From Candidatus Melainabacteria bacterium (GTDB lineage: Bacteria > Cyanobacteriota > Vampirovibrionia > Obscuribacterales > Obscuribacteraceae): a DNA stretch of 64,000 nucleotides. The notes beneath the pieces were generated by a model. The model was not told where the DNA came from, did no database searches, and was given only the letters and a program-made list of their open reading frames with translations. A program made the translations under genes and the position numbers. Below, piece after piece: positions 1-8,311 of this stretch. The DNA is taken from positions 4,588,001-4,652,000 of the forward strand of contig CP064963.1 in assembly GCA_016699165.1 (NCBI GenBank), read 5' to 3'. How positions within the stretch are numbered: position 1 is the first letter of the stretch; each line of letters starts with the position of its first letter.

Positions 1-415
1 ATTTTTCTCTAGTTTGGCTTTTAAGCACAAGACCCAGGCATAGTACCTGACTTATACAAGATAAAATCCAAACAAAAATATTATACACAACAATTGGATG
101 AATATGAACAAATTTTGCAATATAGGCTGGTATCACATCAATGTAAAGCATCATGGGTGATACCATATCTACAACGTCTTTGTATGGCATTTTGCCCTGC
201 AAAACAATCATGGCAAAATTGAGATGCTTGGCGGCTTCAGCAGGTATCATCAAAGTGTGCATAATAAACACACATAGCAAAGTTAACTGTATTAGAACAA
301 CGGCTGTAATTAAGACTTGAGCTTCGCTTTTGCTCAAGTCTTTGTGACCGCGAAGTTTTGTCAATCGCTTAGTACTTTCAATCTTCAGAGAATTTAGGTT
401 CGCACTTGTTATCAC
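1..415 (-). CDS. N-terminal part of a membrane glycosyltransferase-like protein (cut by window edge)
   Basis: An open frame reads leftward off the window edge from a GTG at 415, with a weak GGTG-type ribosome site before it and no stop in about 138 codons. It holds two likely membrane segments. The stretch around 'HLNFAMIVLQGK' followed by 'MPYKDVVDMVSP' closely parallels the N-terminus of the gene just upstream (424-2040: 'HLNAAQLILQGK', 'VPYVDMMDVNPP'), so the two are tandem paralogues. The family resembles the PMT/ArnT-like GT-C membrane glycosyltransferases, whose first periplasmic loop carries such a conserved segment. It starts 8 bases after the preceding stop, so it is probably in the same operon. 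The exact start is uncertain because no ATG is available. Confidence 0.6.
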   Translation of the reverse strand, partial: MITSANLNSLKIESTKRLTKLRGHKDLSKSEAQVLITAVVLIQLTLLCVFIMHTLMIPAEAAKHLNFAMIVLQGKMPYKDVVDMVSPMMLYIDVIPAYIAKFVHIHPIVVYNIFVWILSCISQVLCLGLVLKSQTREK

Positions 416-423
416 GCTTACAC

Positions 424-2040
424 CTACGATCCTTTATTTCTCAGTTTGTACACATCAAAATTGTCGTGTGATTCTATTTTGTCGTAGCTTGCTTGCATTT
501 TCTCCACAAAACCATATGGTTTGAGATAATCCAAAACTGGCCCGATTTGTACGAAAACTAGTTTGGGCTTGTTTGCCTCAATATCTTGTATGTATTCTTT
601 TACAATTCGCTCTTCCTGCTCAAATAATGCAATGTTTTTAGGCGTTTTTTCACGCATGTCTTTGATATATTGAAGCACGGACAAAATTACACAGTGTAAA
701 TGACGAGAGCCTGGTGCGGCATTAATTTGGGTTAGAAACGGATATTCTGGAGTAACACCATTAGAAATGAAAACAACTTTGTCTTCGCGATTCCACTCTT
801 TTTGAAAGACATCAAAGAAGGGAGAATTGATATCGCTTCTTGGAGAAAAGCCATCGTAGCCAATAAAGGCCATATCCACTTTGGCATTTCGATTAACTGC
901 TTGTGTGTCTTGAAAAGCGTCATAAGCAAGATAGCCTCCAATAGCCACAGGCACAATCCATACTAGTATCATATGTGGTATCGAGCAAGCTTCGTTTATT
1001 TTCTCGCCTATAAAGACTAGAAAATATGAAATCGCAATGAAAGCAAGTATCAAAGACGCGGCTAAAACAGGCTGGTCATGATAAGCCCATCCTTTGAATT
1101 GCAAGAGATATGGAATATTGCTTGTTATCCCAAATACTATTAGGGGCTCAATAAGACCTGATTTTCGCCGCAAAGACAGTGCCAGTGCGCATGCAAGGAC
1201 CATAAGCCAGAAAACCATTCTTTTGTCAGGTGGGCAAAAACTGCCACCAAGAGATGTGTCCCAATAGTTATAACCAAGCATAAATGCTGGCACCACAAAA
1301 CCAAAATAGTTGTCGCGCATAGCTTGCGGCATGAGCAAGAAATGCAAGGCATAAGCACTTGCAGCACAAAGTGCACCAAGTGCATCAGGCGAGATAAAGT
1401 GTTTATATGTTTTTGGATCCAAAACATTTTTATTAAGCAGAAAATAAATTTCAACTGCTAAAGCAGGAATTAAAAAATACGGTTTGAGACAAATACCCAT
1501 ACCGCCTATGATTCCAATTAAAATTGAAATCCATTTTTGCTTTGGTGCTCGTCCATTCCAACAAAGCCAGCGCAGCACAAAAAATGGCATGTAAAATAAA
1601 ACGAAAATAGTTTCCCTTTGACCAAAATCGAAACTCAGTAAAAAATTAAAATAAATGAGCGCCACAATGAAAGCGATATAAGTGGCAGTGTCTTCTGCCT
1701 TCTTGTTTTCGGCACATTGAAAAAACAAAAAATAACAAGTTGACGCGGAACACAGAATCACCAGCGCCAGAAACAGTGTGAATGCTTGAGGTGCTGGCAT
1801 ATGAAACATGTTGGCCCATAAAGCCGGTATCATGTCGATATACCAGACTAGAGGCGGGTTTACATCCATCATATCTACATAAGGCACTTTGCCTTGCAAA
1901 ATAAGTTGTGCTGCATTTAAATGCAAGCCCGGGTCCCAGCCCATGTATAGCGGATGCAAGATTGCGCCGTAAACGAGTCTAAATATGAATAGAGAAATTA
2001 ATACAAGCGTGATTAGCTTTAAGATGTTTTGCTCTTTCAC
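424..2040 (-). CDS. multi-spanning membrane glycosyltransferase-like protein (GT39/PMT-like)
   Basis: The 538-residue product has about ten to eleven hydrophobic segments after a charged N-terminus and a soluble C-terminal part of about 150 residues, the layout of GT-C enzymes that take sugar from a polyprenyl-phosphate donor. The first loop contains 'MGWDPGLHLNAAQL' and 'DMMDVNPPLVWYIDM', with the acidic residues expected near the catalytic site of that fold. A paralogue follows immediately (1-415) and a one-span protein precedes it (stop 2047, start 2040). Substrate cannot be told. The membrane glycosyltransferase assignment is by topology and loop pattern, not by a clear signature. Confidence 0.6.
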   Translation of the reverse strand: MKEQNILKLITLVLISLFIFRLVYGAILHPLYMGWDPGLHLNAAQLILQGKVPYVDMMDVNPPLVWYIDMIPALWANMFHMPAPQAFTLFLALVILCSASTCYFLFFQCAENKKAEDTATYIAFIVALIYFNFLLSFDFGQRETIFVLFYMPFFVLRWLCWNGRAPKQKWISILIGIIGGMGICLKPYFLIPALAVEIYFLLNKNVLDPKTYKHFISPDALGALCAASAYALHFLLMPQAMRDNYFGFVVPAFMLGYNYWDTSLGGSFCPPDKRMVFWLMVLACALALSLRRKSGLIEPLIVFGITSNIPYLLQFKGWAYHDQPVLAASLILAFIAISYFLVFIGEKINEACSIPHMILVWIVPVAIGGYLAYDAFQDTQAVNRNAKVDMAFIGYDGFSPRSDINSPFFDVFQKEWNREDKVVFISNGVTPEYPFLTQINAAPGSRHLHCVILSVLQYIKDMREKTPKNIALFEQEERIVKEYIQDIEANKPKLVFVQIGPVLDYLKPYGFVEKMQASYDKIESHDNFDVYKLRNKGS

Positions 2041-2046
2041 TGCAAA

Positions 2047-2529
2047 TTACATTCCGAAGATTCGGTAAAAATGGTCATCTGTGCGCCAATTGTATAAATA
2101 CCACTGACGCTTTAGCTGAGCTGATGTGGAATCTACTCGCGACCAGAATTTCAAATTGGGGCGTTGAGTGGAATCGCAGCCTTTCACTTCTGGAAATTTT
2201 GCTTCAAACCATCTGCGAGCAACTTCTTGAGCATCGTCGCCTTTGTAATTTTCAATATCTCTTACTTTGGCTGCGCGCCCTAGTTTGAAATGAATCCACT
2301 CGTCATAGTCGCTTGAAATATTGCCGCCCTGGGTCAAATCTTTGATTGATGCTATGTCTTCATCAAAGGCAGCTTTGAAGAGCCTGTCTCCATGCACCGA
2401 ATAACGATCGGTCATGTAGTGATTAATTGAATAAACGACAAATCCAATTAAAACTAGAGCAAGAATTATCAATGGCACTTTTGCCATTGATACGGCGTTT
2501 TCTTCTTTTTTTGGTGGATAACTATGCAT
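2047..2529 (-). CDS. single-pass membrane protein of unknown function
   Basis: 160 residues with one strongly hydrophobic segment near residues 17-35 ('LIILALVLIGFVVYSI') and a polar remainder that should lie outside the membrane. The C-terminal part is rich in Trp, Tyr and Arg. Translation may instead start at the internal Met 15 (MAKVPL), which gives a more typical membrane anchor. The gene ends 6 bases before the start of the membrane glycosyltransferase-like gene, so the two are likely co-transcribed. I do not recognise a family. Confidence 0.6.
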   Translation of the reverse strand: MHSYPPKKEENAVSMAKVPLIILALVLIGFVVYSINHYMTDRYSVHGDRLFKAAFDEDIASIKDLTQGGNISSDYDEWIHFKLGRAAKVRDIENYKGDDAQEVARRWFEAKFPEVKGCDSTQRPNLKFWSRVDSTSAQLKRQWYLYNWRTDDHFYRIFGM

Positions 2530-2595
2530 AAATACTTAGTTCCACGTCCAAGGCGCGGTGTATCGCATCTGATTATCGGAACTTTCTAACTTAGA

Positions 2596-3783
2596 CTAAG
2601 CAATCAAAACATCTCTGCACTTAGGATCGCGCAGACGCCAGATGGCTGCGTCAGAAACAAAGTGATGAAAGTTGATGCATGCCTGGATAGTACTTGCTCC
2701 AAGTGCGAAACTGAGACCAAAATACATCAGGAAGTGAGGCAAAAACACATAGATGAACATGCCAGCCATAATGACATAAGCCCAATATTTAAGCGCTCTT
2801 GGTTTGAACCAATTGACAAAAATTTCTTTGGGAATCATGCCTTCAGGCAAGCCTTTCTCTTTGATGTAATAGCCAAGCGACACGGCTAAATACTGACTGC
2901 CATGAAAGAAAGGAGGACCATAAATCCAAACCATGGCAGAAGCCATACCTGTGGAGAGTCCAATTGCCCAAACAGTTCCAACAACCGCCAGGCAAGGCAG
3001 AGGAATGAATTGTTTGTCTCTGTGATATTTGCGCACGATGCATGCGGCAAACAAAATACACATAGTGGCAAGAAAAACTTCGCCCAGCTTATAGAGCCAG
3101 ATTGGAAGCCCCCAGAACGGAACTTCGACACCATAGTAGAAATAGGGACTGAAATCTCGCTGAGTCAAAATTCGAATAATGACAAAGTAAGATAAGCTGT
3201 GCATCCACCAACGAAATGTTTCACGTTCGAATTTGGACATGAAATAATTTTGTTTGTAGCAGTAAATCAGCCCTATACCATAACATTGACCAACATAATG
3301 TTGAAAGACCCACATCAAGTGAATGTAAATGACCATGCCTGCCGCTTCGCGATAGAGCAAAGCCATAGTCCATAGGGACAAACTGCACCAGGGAAGGTAA
3401 TAAGCATAAAGCTTGAAGGTTTTGCGCGATTCGGGAGTTGCATAGATACGCATATAAGTTGAGACTGTATGCGAGTCGGCAAACAAATGCTGCCCTAGAG
3501 TGGAGAGTATTATAAGCAAAGTGCTTACGGCAAAAGCACCCCGCCAAGGCAATTCCACTTCGCTTGGGTTCCATCCAAAAACGAAGAAATGAAGTCCAAA
3601 GAGCAACCAGAGAGCTCCTCCAAATACAAACATAGTATCGAACCACGGATTGACAATCCAAGCGTACGGTTTGACTTTGGTGCTGTCTTTGATTTGGGGT
3701 GCGCTTTCAGCTTTGATTATGTCGTCTGAATTCGAACCTGATCCTGAATTGGAACCGGAAATTGGAATAGTTGTGCTGACCAA
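2596..3783 (-). CDS. histidine-rich polytopic membrane protein, paralogue 1
   Basis: 395 residues. A Ser/Gly/Asn-rich N-terminus of about 35 residues precedes roughly eight to nine membrane segments. Conserved with the neighbour at 3814-4959 are 'NPWFD', 'QHLFADSH', 'QHYVGQ', 'FHGSQYLAV', 'NFHHFVSDAAIWRLRD' and a C-terminus of the type RDxxCRxxLxA. Six histidines fall inside these shared blocks at or near membrane segments, the way metal-binding residues are placed in membrane di-iron or haem enzymes. That comparison is inference; I do not recognise the family. The gene lies 30 bases downstream of its paralogue and is likely co-transcribed with it, and both are downstream of the SDR/GH3 operon. 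Confidence 0.75.
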   Translation of the reverse strand: MVSTTIPISGSNSGSGSNSDDIIKAESAPQIKDSTKVKPYAWIVNPWFDTMFVFGGALWLLFGLHFFVFGWNPSEVELPWRGAFAVSTLLIILSTLGQHLFADSHTVSTYMRIYATPESRKTFKLYAYYLPWCSLSLWTMALLYREAAGMVIYIHLMWVFQHYVGQCYGIGLIYCYKQNYFMSKFERETFRWWMHSLSYFVIIRILTQRDFSPYFYYGVEVPFWGLPIWLYKLGEVFLATMCILFAACIVRKYHRDKQFIPLPCLAVVGTVWAIGLSTGMASAMVWIYGPPFFHGSQYLAVSLGYYIKEKGLPEGMIPKEIFVNWFKPRALKYWAYVIMAGMFIYVFLPHFLMYFGLSFALGASTIQACINFHHFVSDAAIWRLRDPKCRDVLIA

Positions 3784-3813
3784 TTTTTTCTAGCCTCCTG
3801 AACTAATCCAAGT

Positions 3814-4959
3814 CTAAGCCAAAAGTAAATTGCGACAACGCTTGTCTCTCAAGCGCCAGATTGCCGCATCGGTTATGAAGTGGTGGAAATTCACCGTCCC
3901 CAAAACCAAGCCGCCAATCGCAGCGTAATCAAACCCAAGCTGCATGAAGAAATGCGGAATACCTATATAGAAGAAACATCCAGTCAAAATGACAGTACCT
4001 ATATATTTAAGTCCAACACCGCTTGCAGCTACTTTGCCTACGTCCCAGGTGCTCATGCCTTCTGGCATTCCGCGCTCTTTTATGAAATAGGATAGACATA
4101 CAGCCAGATACTGACTGCCATGATAGAAGCCAGGAACATAGAACCACATCATTGCGTTCTGGGTGCCTTTCGACAGTCCAAGAGCTGCAACAGTGAGAAT
4201 CAATAACAAAGATGGCACTGGCATCAGCTTCTTTTCCATGATGAATTTACGCACCAGAACAAAACCAAAAGCAATGCTCAAACATATAAATATAAATCGC
4301 GATGCATATAGAAGGCCGATGGGCAGAGGTCCCCAAAATGGAATGGGCACGCCATAAAAGTTCCGCGGGCTGAAGTCCTGGTCTGTTAAAAAGCGAATGA
4401 TGACGAAACCAGCCATGGAAAGAATGAACCAGCGGAAAATTTCTTTCTCTGTATTGTTCATAATGTAATTGCGCTTATAACAATAAATGAGCGCGATACC
4501 AAAAGCCTGAACGGCATAATGCCAGAAAACTGTAATCAGATATAAGTAAACGATTCCGCTTGTAAATTCAGGCTTGCTCAAGCCTAGAACAAAGACAGGA
4601 ATACAGGCGTAAACAAGCCATGTTCGATAAAATTTGAAGCGTTGCTGGTCTTCTCGACTGCCCCAGATTCGCATATAAGTAGCAGTGTTGTGCGAGTCGG
4701 CAAACAAATGCTGTGCGATAAACATTGTAGTTATCAAAAAGATATTGGCTGGCGTGTTGAACTCGGTCGGCACCGTCCAGCCGATGAAAAAATAGTTGAA
4801 CAGCATAAAGCAGAGAACGCCTCCGCCGGTCACGAAAACAAAGTCGAATACCGGATTAATGATCCAGGGATAGGGCTTTGCCTTTCCGGGGTCTGCTATC
4901 TCTTTTGGAGCACTTGCAATGGATTGGGCGTTAGCCACTCCGCTTATATTGATTACCAA
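3814..4959 (-). CDS. histidine-rich polytopic membrane protein, paralogue 2
   Basis: 381 residues, the same architecture as the gene at 2596-3783: 'KPYPWIINPVFDF', 'AQHLFADSHNTATYMRI', 'WHYAVQAFG', 'FYHGSQYLAV', 'NFHHFITDAAIWRLRD' and a C-terminal 'RCRNLLLA'. It lacks the Ser/Gly-rich N-terminal extension of its neighbour. The two align along their whole length, so they arose by tandem duplication, but they have diverged clearly outside the histidine blocks. The 130-bp gap upstream (4960-5089) could hold its own promoter; I see no convincing boxes there. Function is unknown; a membrane oxidoreductase or desaturase-like enzyme is one possibility. Confidence 0.75.
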   Translation of the reverse strand: MVINISGVANAQSIASAPKEIADPGKAKPYPWIINPVFDFVFVTGGGVLCFMLFNYFFIGWTVPTEFNTPANIFLITTMFIAQHLFADSHNTATYMRIWGSREDQQRFKFYRTWLVYACIPVFVLGLSKPEFTSGIVYLYLITVFWHYAVQAFGIALIYCYKRNYIMNNTEKEIFRWFILSMAGFVIIRFLTDQDFSPRNFYGVPIPFWGPLPIGLLYASRFIFICLSIAFGFVLVRKFIMEKKLMPVPSLLLILTVAALGLSKGTQNAMMWFYVPGFYHGSQYLAVCLSYFIKERGMPEGMSTWDVGKVAASGVGLKYIGTVILTGCFFYIGIPHFFMQLGFDYAAIGGLVLGTVNFHHFITDAAIWRLRDKRCRNLLLA

Positions 4960-5089
4960 GGCGTCTCATCCTCAATTTTGTTTGATCTGACAAAAATGCG
5001 CACAAAGGGACCTGAAATTCGACGCCGGCATATAGATTGTACCCCTAGCCCCGGTCTTCAAACCAGTTCTTGAAAATATAGGCTGTTTG

Positions 5090-6088
5090 TTAAGAGTTTT
5101 TGTAATATGGACCAAGCCGCTTCAACGTCTCTTTGAATGGCGTCTGCTTGAAACCAAGTTCGGCGATTGCTTTATCTGGGCTGAAAAAAATTTTTCTGGC
5201 AGACAGATATGAGGTTTGTCGGTTAAAAGTGGGTTCTTTACCAATGACGTAGGCAAAGAATTCAAGCATCAAGCTAACCGCTATTAAAATTGGAGCAGGC
5301 ACTACAAATATCGGTTTTTTCTTATGAAAAGTCTTGAGATATATTTCGGCTGCTTGCTTAAAAGTGAGATTGGCGCTCACGATGGCATATCGCGAACCGG
5401 CTGCACCATGATTGATGGCGCTGATATGAGCTTCAACTACATCGTGAATATCGCAAAAAGTTACTCCGCCTGGTGGCACAAATACAAACGGCCATTTTTC
5501 CATGGAAGCAATTATTGCTTTGTGGTGACTGTGATGGTCCCCTTCACCAAATGTAATACCAGGGCACAAGATGACCACATTCAAGCCGCGGTCGTAGGCA
5601 TTCAGCGCTTCGTTTTCAGCTAAATGTTTTGAGTCGCAATAATTTAGATTCAATCCCTCTAAATTATATTCAAAGCTCTCATCGGCAATTTTATCTGTAT
5701 TTTGAGGAGGCACGCCCATTGCAGCAACCGAGCTAGTGTGGATTACGCGAGAGACTCGCTCATCTAAACAGGCTTGCATTACATAGCGAGTGCCAATTAC
5801 ATTTACTGTAAATTGTCTTTGCGTGTCTTTGGCTTTGTACGAAATCAGACCACCCATATGAATGACGATGTCGCAGCCGCGCACCGCTTCAAAAACGCGT
5901 TCGCGATTGGTCAAATCGCCCACAAAATGTTCAAGAGGCAAATCTCTAAGTGCTTTGGGAGGCGCTCCTGCTCGACTGAGTGTGCGAACTTGATATCCTT
6001 CCTGACAAAGCCGCCGGACCAGATTAATACCAAAGAAGCCGCTTGCTCCAGTGACCAGTACTTTTTTAGGCGATTCAGGCTCGCTCAT
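5090..6088 (-). CDS. NAD-dependent epimerase/dehydratase-type SDR (3-beta-HSD/DFR-like)
   Basis: 332 residues of an extended short-chain dehydrogenase. The N-terminus carries the nucleotide-binding 'VTGASGFFGINLVRRL' (residues 11-26), followed by 'GDLTNRE' and 'HMGGLISYKAKDT'. The catalytic Tyr-Lys pair is in 'YCDSKHLAE', with the serines of 'HTSSVAAMG' before it. The C-terminal part has a long hydrophobic stretch ('VPAPILIAVSLMLEFFAYVIG'-like, split here for length), as in 3-beta-hydroxysteroid dehydrogenase/isomerase relatives and lipid-active SDRs. It is the last gene of a seven-gene minus-strand operon, four bases after its neighbour. The substrate is unknown. Confidence 0.85.
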   Translation of the reverse strand: MSEPESPKKVLVTGASGFFGINLVRRLCQEGYQVRTLSRAGAPPKALRDLPLEHFVGDLTNRERVFEAVRGCDIVIHMGGLISYKAKDTQRQFTVNVIGTRYVMQACLDERVSRVIHTSSVAAMGVPPQNTDKIADESFEYNLEGLNLNYCDSKHLAENEALNAYDRGLNVVILCPGITFGEGDHHSHHKAIIASMEKWPFVFVPPGGVTFCDIHDVVEAHISAINHGAAGSRYAIVSANLTFKQAAEIYLKTFHKKKPIFVVPAPILIAVSLMLEFFAYVIGKEPTFNRQTSYLSARKIFFSPDKAIAELGFKQTPFKETLKRLGPYYKNS

Positions 6089-6092
6089 CTGC

Positions 6093-7040
6093 TTATGCCT
6101 TAGCCTGTTTGAGCTCTCTTAAAAGCTCAGTGCCTTTATAAGTTTGGATCGATTGGTCCAGAGATGTGCCTTTTTGACCCAGAAGCATATTGACCCCGTT
6201 AGCCTCTTCGCTTGCGATATTGTCCATCTGAGCTAATATTACCTGGTCTTTGCTCAAGATTGGAACATCTTGCACTAAAGATAAAAGTGAAGCTATGGCC
6301 ATTCCCAGCATTGGATTGATTGAGGCGATTCGGGCACGCTTGTCAAGCAGGGCCGAGAGTCTGTCGACAAGCTTTGCCAGGGTCAAAATTTCTGGACCAG
6401 CTAAATCGAGTGGTTGAGTAATTTCTTTGTCGAATGTCTCAATAATGCATTTCGCCATATCGCCAATAAATAGTGGCTGAATTTTATTTGTGCCACCATG
6501 AATCAGTGGCACCTTGGGTTTGGTTGCTATCATTTCTAAAAGTCGCTTGACCAGCTTGCTGTGCCGTTTTGAGACTTGGTGTCCAATTAAAAGTGACGGT
6601 CTTAAGATGGCATGATTCAAGCTTGATTTTTGTAAAACCTTTTCTGATTCTCGCTTAGTCTGGTGATAGGCAGATGGTGAATTTTCATTGGTACCAAGGG
6701 CGGTGACGAGTATCGCTTTTTCAATATTGGCCGATTGACAGTTTTCCACCCAGACTTTAGTCATGTCCTGGTGCAATTGAGCAAACGTCTCTTTGCGAGA
6801 GGGAGCAATGCTCCCTACTAAATGCACAGCATAATTCACGCCTTCAAAGGCGCGTTCATTTGCTGTGAAAATTTCGCAGCCGACAGAATTTAAATATTCA
6901 AGATTAGAAGGGTTAGTGTTGTGCCTGACCAGACAACGTATTTTGTATTTATGCTCATTTAAGGCATGGACTAAATGCGCTCCCAGATAACCTGTAGCAC
7001 CATCGACTAAAACAAGCTTGGATTCAGGATTTGAACTCAT
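6093..7040 (-). CDS. atypical NAD(P)-binding SDR (NmrA/NDUFA9-like)
   Basis: 315 residues with the Rossmann motif 'VDGATGYLGAHLVHAL' at the N-terminus and 'IRCLVRHNTNPSNL' after the second strand, as in atypical SDRs of the NmrA/NDUFA9 group. 'YHQTKRESEKVL' provides a Tyr-xxx-Lys, so it could be catalytically active. The C-terminal half has 'PLDLAGPEILTLAKLVDRL', the usual substrate-cap pattern of this group. It lies 7 bases after the DUF962-like gene and 4 bases before the next SDR, so translation is probably coupled. The role is presumably oxidoreduction of a lipid or prenyl intermediate, inferred from context only. Confidence 0.8.
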   Translation of the reverse strand: MSSNPESKLVLVDGATGYLGAHLVHALNEHKYKIRCLVRHNTNPSNLEYLNSVGCEIFTANERAFEGVNYAVHLVGSIAPSRKETFAQLHQDMTKVWVENCQSANIEKAILVTALGTNENSPSAYHQTKRESEKVLQKSSLNHAILRPSLLIGHQVSKRHSKLVKRLLEMIATKPKVPLIHGGTNKIQPLFIGDMAKCIIETFDKEITQPLDLAGPEILTLAKLVDRLSALLDKRARIASINPMLGMAIASLLSLVQDVPILSKDQVILAQMDNIASEEANGVNMLLGQKGTSLDQSIQTYKGTELLRELKQAKA

Positions 7041-7047
7041 AAATTTA

Positions 7048-7317
7048 TTATTTGCCCGAAACCTTTGCTGCGATTTTTTTGATTAAGGTTACTTCGCCCA
7101 CTTCGTTACCTTGAGCGCGGTGACCTAAATACTGAAGTAAATATCCAAAAACTATCAGGACAGACGCTACCAAATAATTGCGAACGAAAAGAAGATAGAC
7201 CCCGTAGAATACAGCCGGTACGCCAACTATGTGCAGCGCAGCGTTGACAGGATGTTTATGTCTTTGAGCATAATCAATCAAAAAAGCAATCGCCAGTTTG
7301 TCAGGGCGCGAAGACAT
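7048..7317 (-). CDS. small DUF962/Mpo1-like membrane protein
   Basis: 89 residues with two membrane segments. The spacing 'YAQRHKHPVNAALHIVGVPAVFYG' (read in two parts: YAQRHKHPVNAALHIVG, then VPAVFYG) followed by 'GYLLQYLGHRAQGNE' matches the DUF962 (YGL010w/Mpo1-like) pattern of H-x2-N-x3-H-x2-G-x-P and Q-x2-GH. In yeast, Mpo1 is an iron-dependent dioxygenase for alpha-oxidation of 2-hydroxy fatty acids, using conserved histidines. Whether this short bacterial copy has that activity is unknown. It lies between two SDR genes in the same operon with gaps of 7 and 10 bases, which supports a lipid-modifying pathway. Confidence 0.75.
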   Translation of the reverse strand: MSSRPDKLAIAFLIDYAQRHKHPVNAALHIVGVPAVFYGVYLLFVRNYLVASVLIVFGYLLQYLGHRAQGNEVGEVTLIKKIAAKVSGK

Positions 7318-7327
7318 TTTGCTTCTC

Positions 7328-8311
7328 CTATTTAAAAGTCTGCAGAGTTTTGTTCATTCCTTCCTGGAACGAAATGCGCTGTGTATAATTTAAATCGCGC
7401 TCCGCTTTTTTAATGCTAAAACCTTGATTGAGACCGGCTAATCTGTATGCAGCGGTTGAGAAACGCGAAAAGTTTTTGTGCTGTTCTTTAGGAAGAAGTT
7501 TCACTGCACTTGATACCAGATTAATAAAAGGCTTTGCAATTGTAGAGGGCATTTTTTTCTTTACGCGAGGCAAATTCATGCCATCCGCAATAGTGTCGAA
7601 AAGCTCTTTCTTAGTCACTTTTTGACCATCTGTCAGATTATAAACTTGACCATATGTTTTTTCATTCAAGAAAGAAGATTCGATTGCTTTGCTCAAATTG
7701 TCCACATAAATAACATTGGTTTCTTTCATGCCACCATCAATCAACATAACCTGGTTATTAGATAAGGCGGTGATTAAACGCGGCATCCAGGCTCTTTCTC
7801 CAGGACCGTAAATAAATCCCGGTCGCAAACAAGTTATTTTAGTTTCTCCTGTTTTTATCGAGCATAAGTACTTTTCAGCTTCTACTTTCGAGTCTGCATA
7901 TGACTCACCACTCAAAACGAGAGGAGCATTTTCGTCTACATCATACTGATCGTCTTTGCCTGTTATTACAGACAGACTGCTGATATAAATAAATTGTTTG
8001 ACCGAGGCTTCGTTTGCAGCTTCCAGTGCCGCTTTTGTGCCATTTAAATTAATATCAAAAATGACCTGGCGCTCACCGTGAGGGTCAACCATGCCGGCTG
8101 CATGAACGACGATATCTGCTTTGCTAAAACAGTTTTTCATTGCTTCTTTGTCAGTCAAATCGGCTTTGAAAGGCTCGCTACCTTCAGGTGCTCGGCTGAT
8201 GTCACGCACCAGTGCTTTCACCACATAGCCACGTTCGATTAGATATCGGCTCAAATTGGCTCCCACGAGCCCGCTTGCGCCTGTTATAGCTACTATGGGT
8301 TTTGCGCTCAT
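7328..8311 (-). CDS. extended SDR, NAD-dependent epimerase/dehydratase family
   Basis: 327 residues. 'ITGASGLVGANLSRYL' binds the nucleotide; 'KADLTDKEAM' and 'VVHAAGMVDPHG' follow as in extended SDRs. The active-site region is 'YISSLSVITG' plus 'YADSKVEAEKYL' (Tyr-xxx-Lys). 'LRPGFIYGPGERAWMPRL' is the conserved substrate-loop motif of the family. It is the third SDR of this operon, and its start codon abuts the stop of the GH3-like gene without any gap, so the two are very likely translated in step. The exact substrate cannot be read from the sequence. Confidence 0.85.
   Translation of the reverse strand: MSAKPIVAITGASGLVGANLSRYLIERGYVVKALVRDISRAPEGSEPFKADLTDKEAMKNCFSKADIVVHAAGMVDPHGERQVIFDINLNGTKAALEAANEASVKQFIYISSLSVITGKDDQYDVDENAPLVLSGESYADSKVEAEKYLCSIKTGETKITCLRPGFIYGPGERAWMPRLITALSNNQVMLIDGGMKETNVIYVDNLSKAIESSFLNEKTYGQVYNLTDGQKVTKKELFDTIADGMNLPRVKKKMPSTIAKPFINLVSSAVKLLPKEQHKNFSRFSTAAYRLAGLNQGFSIKKAERDLNYTQRISFQEGMNKTLQTFK

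Noticed and set aside
4642..5073. 143-codon plus-strand frame reaching into the gap before the second His-rich gene
   Set aside because: Most of it is antisense to conserved blocks of the membrane protein, and the product looks random.
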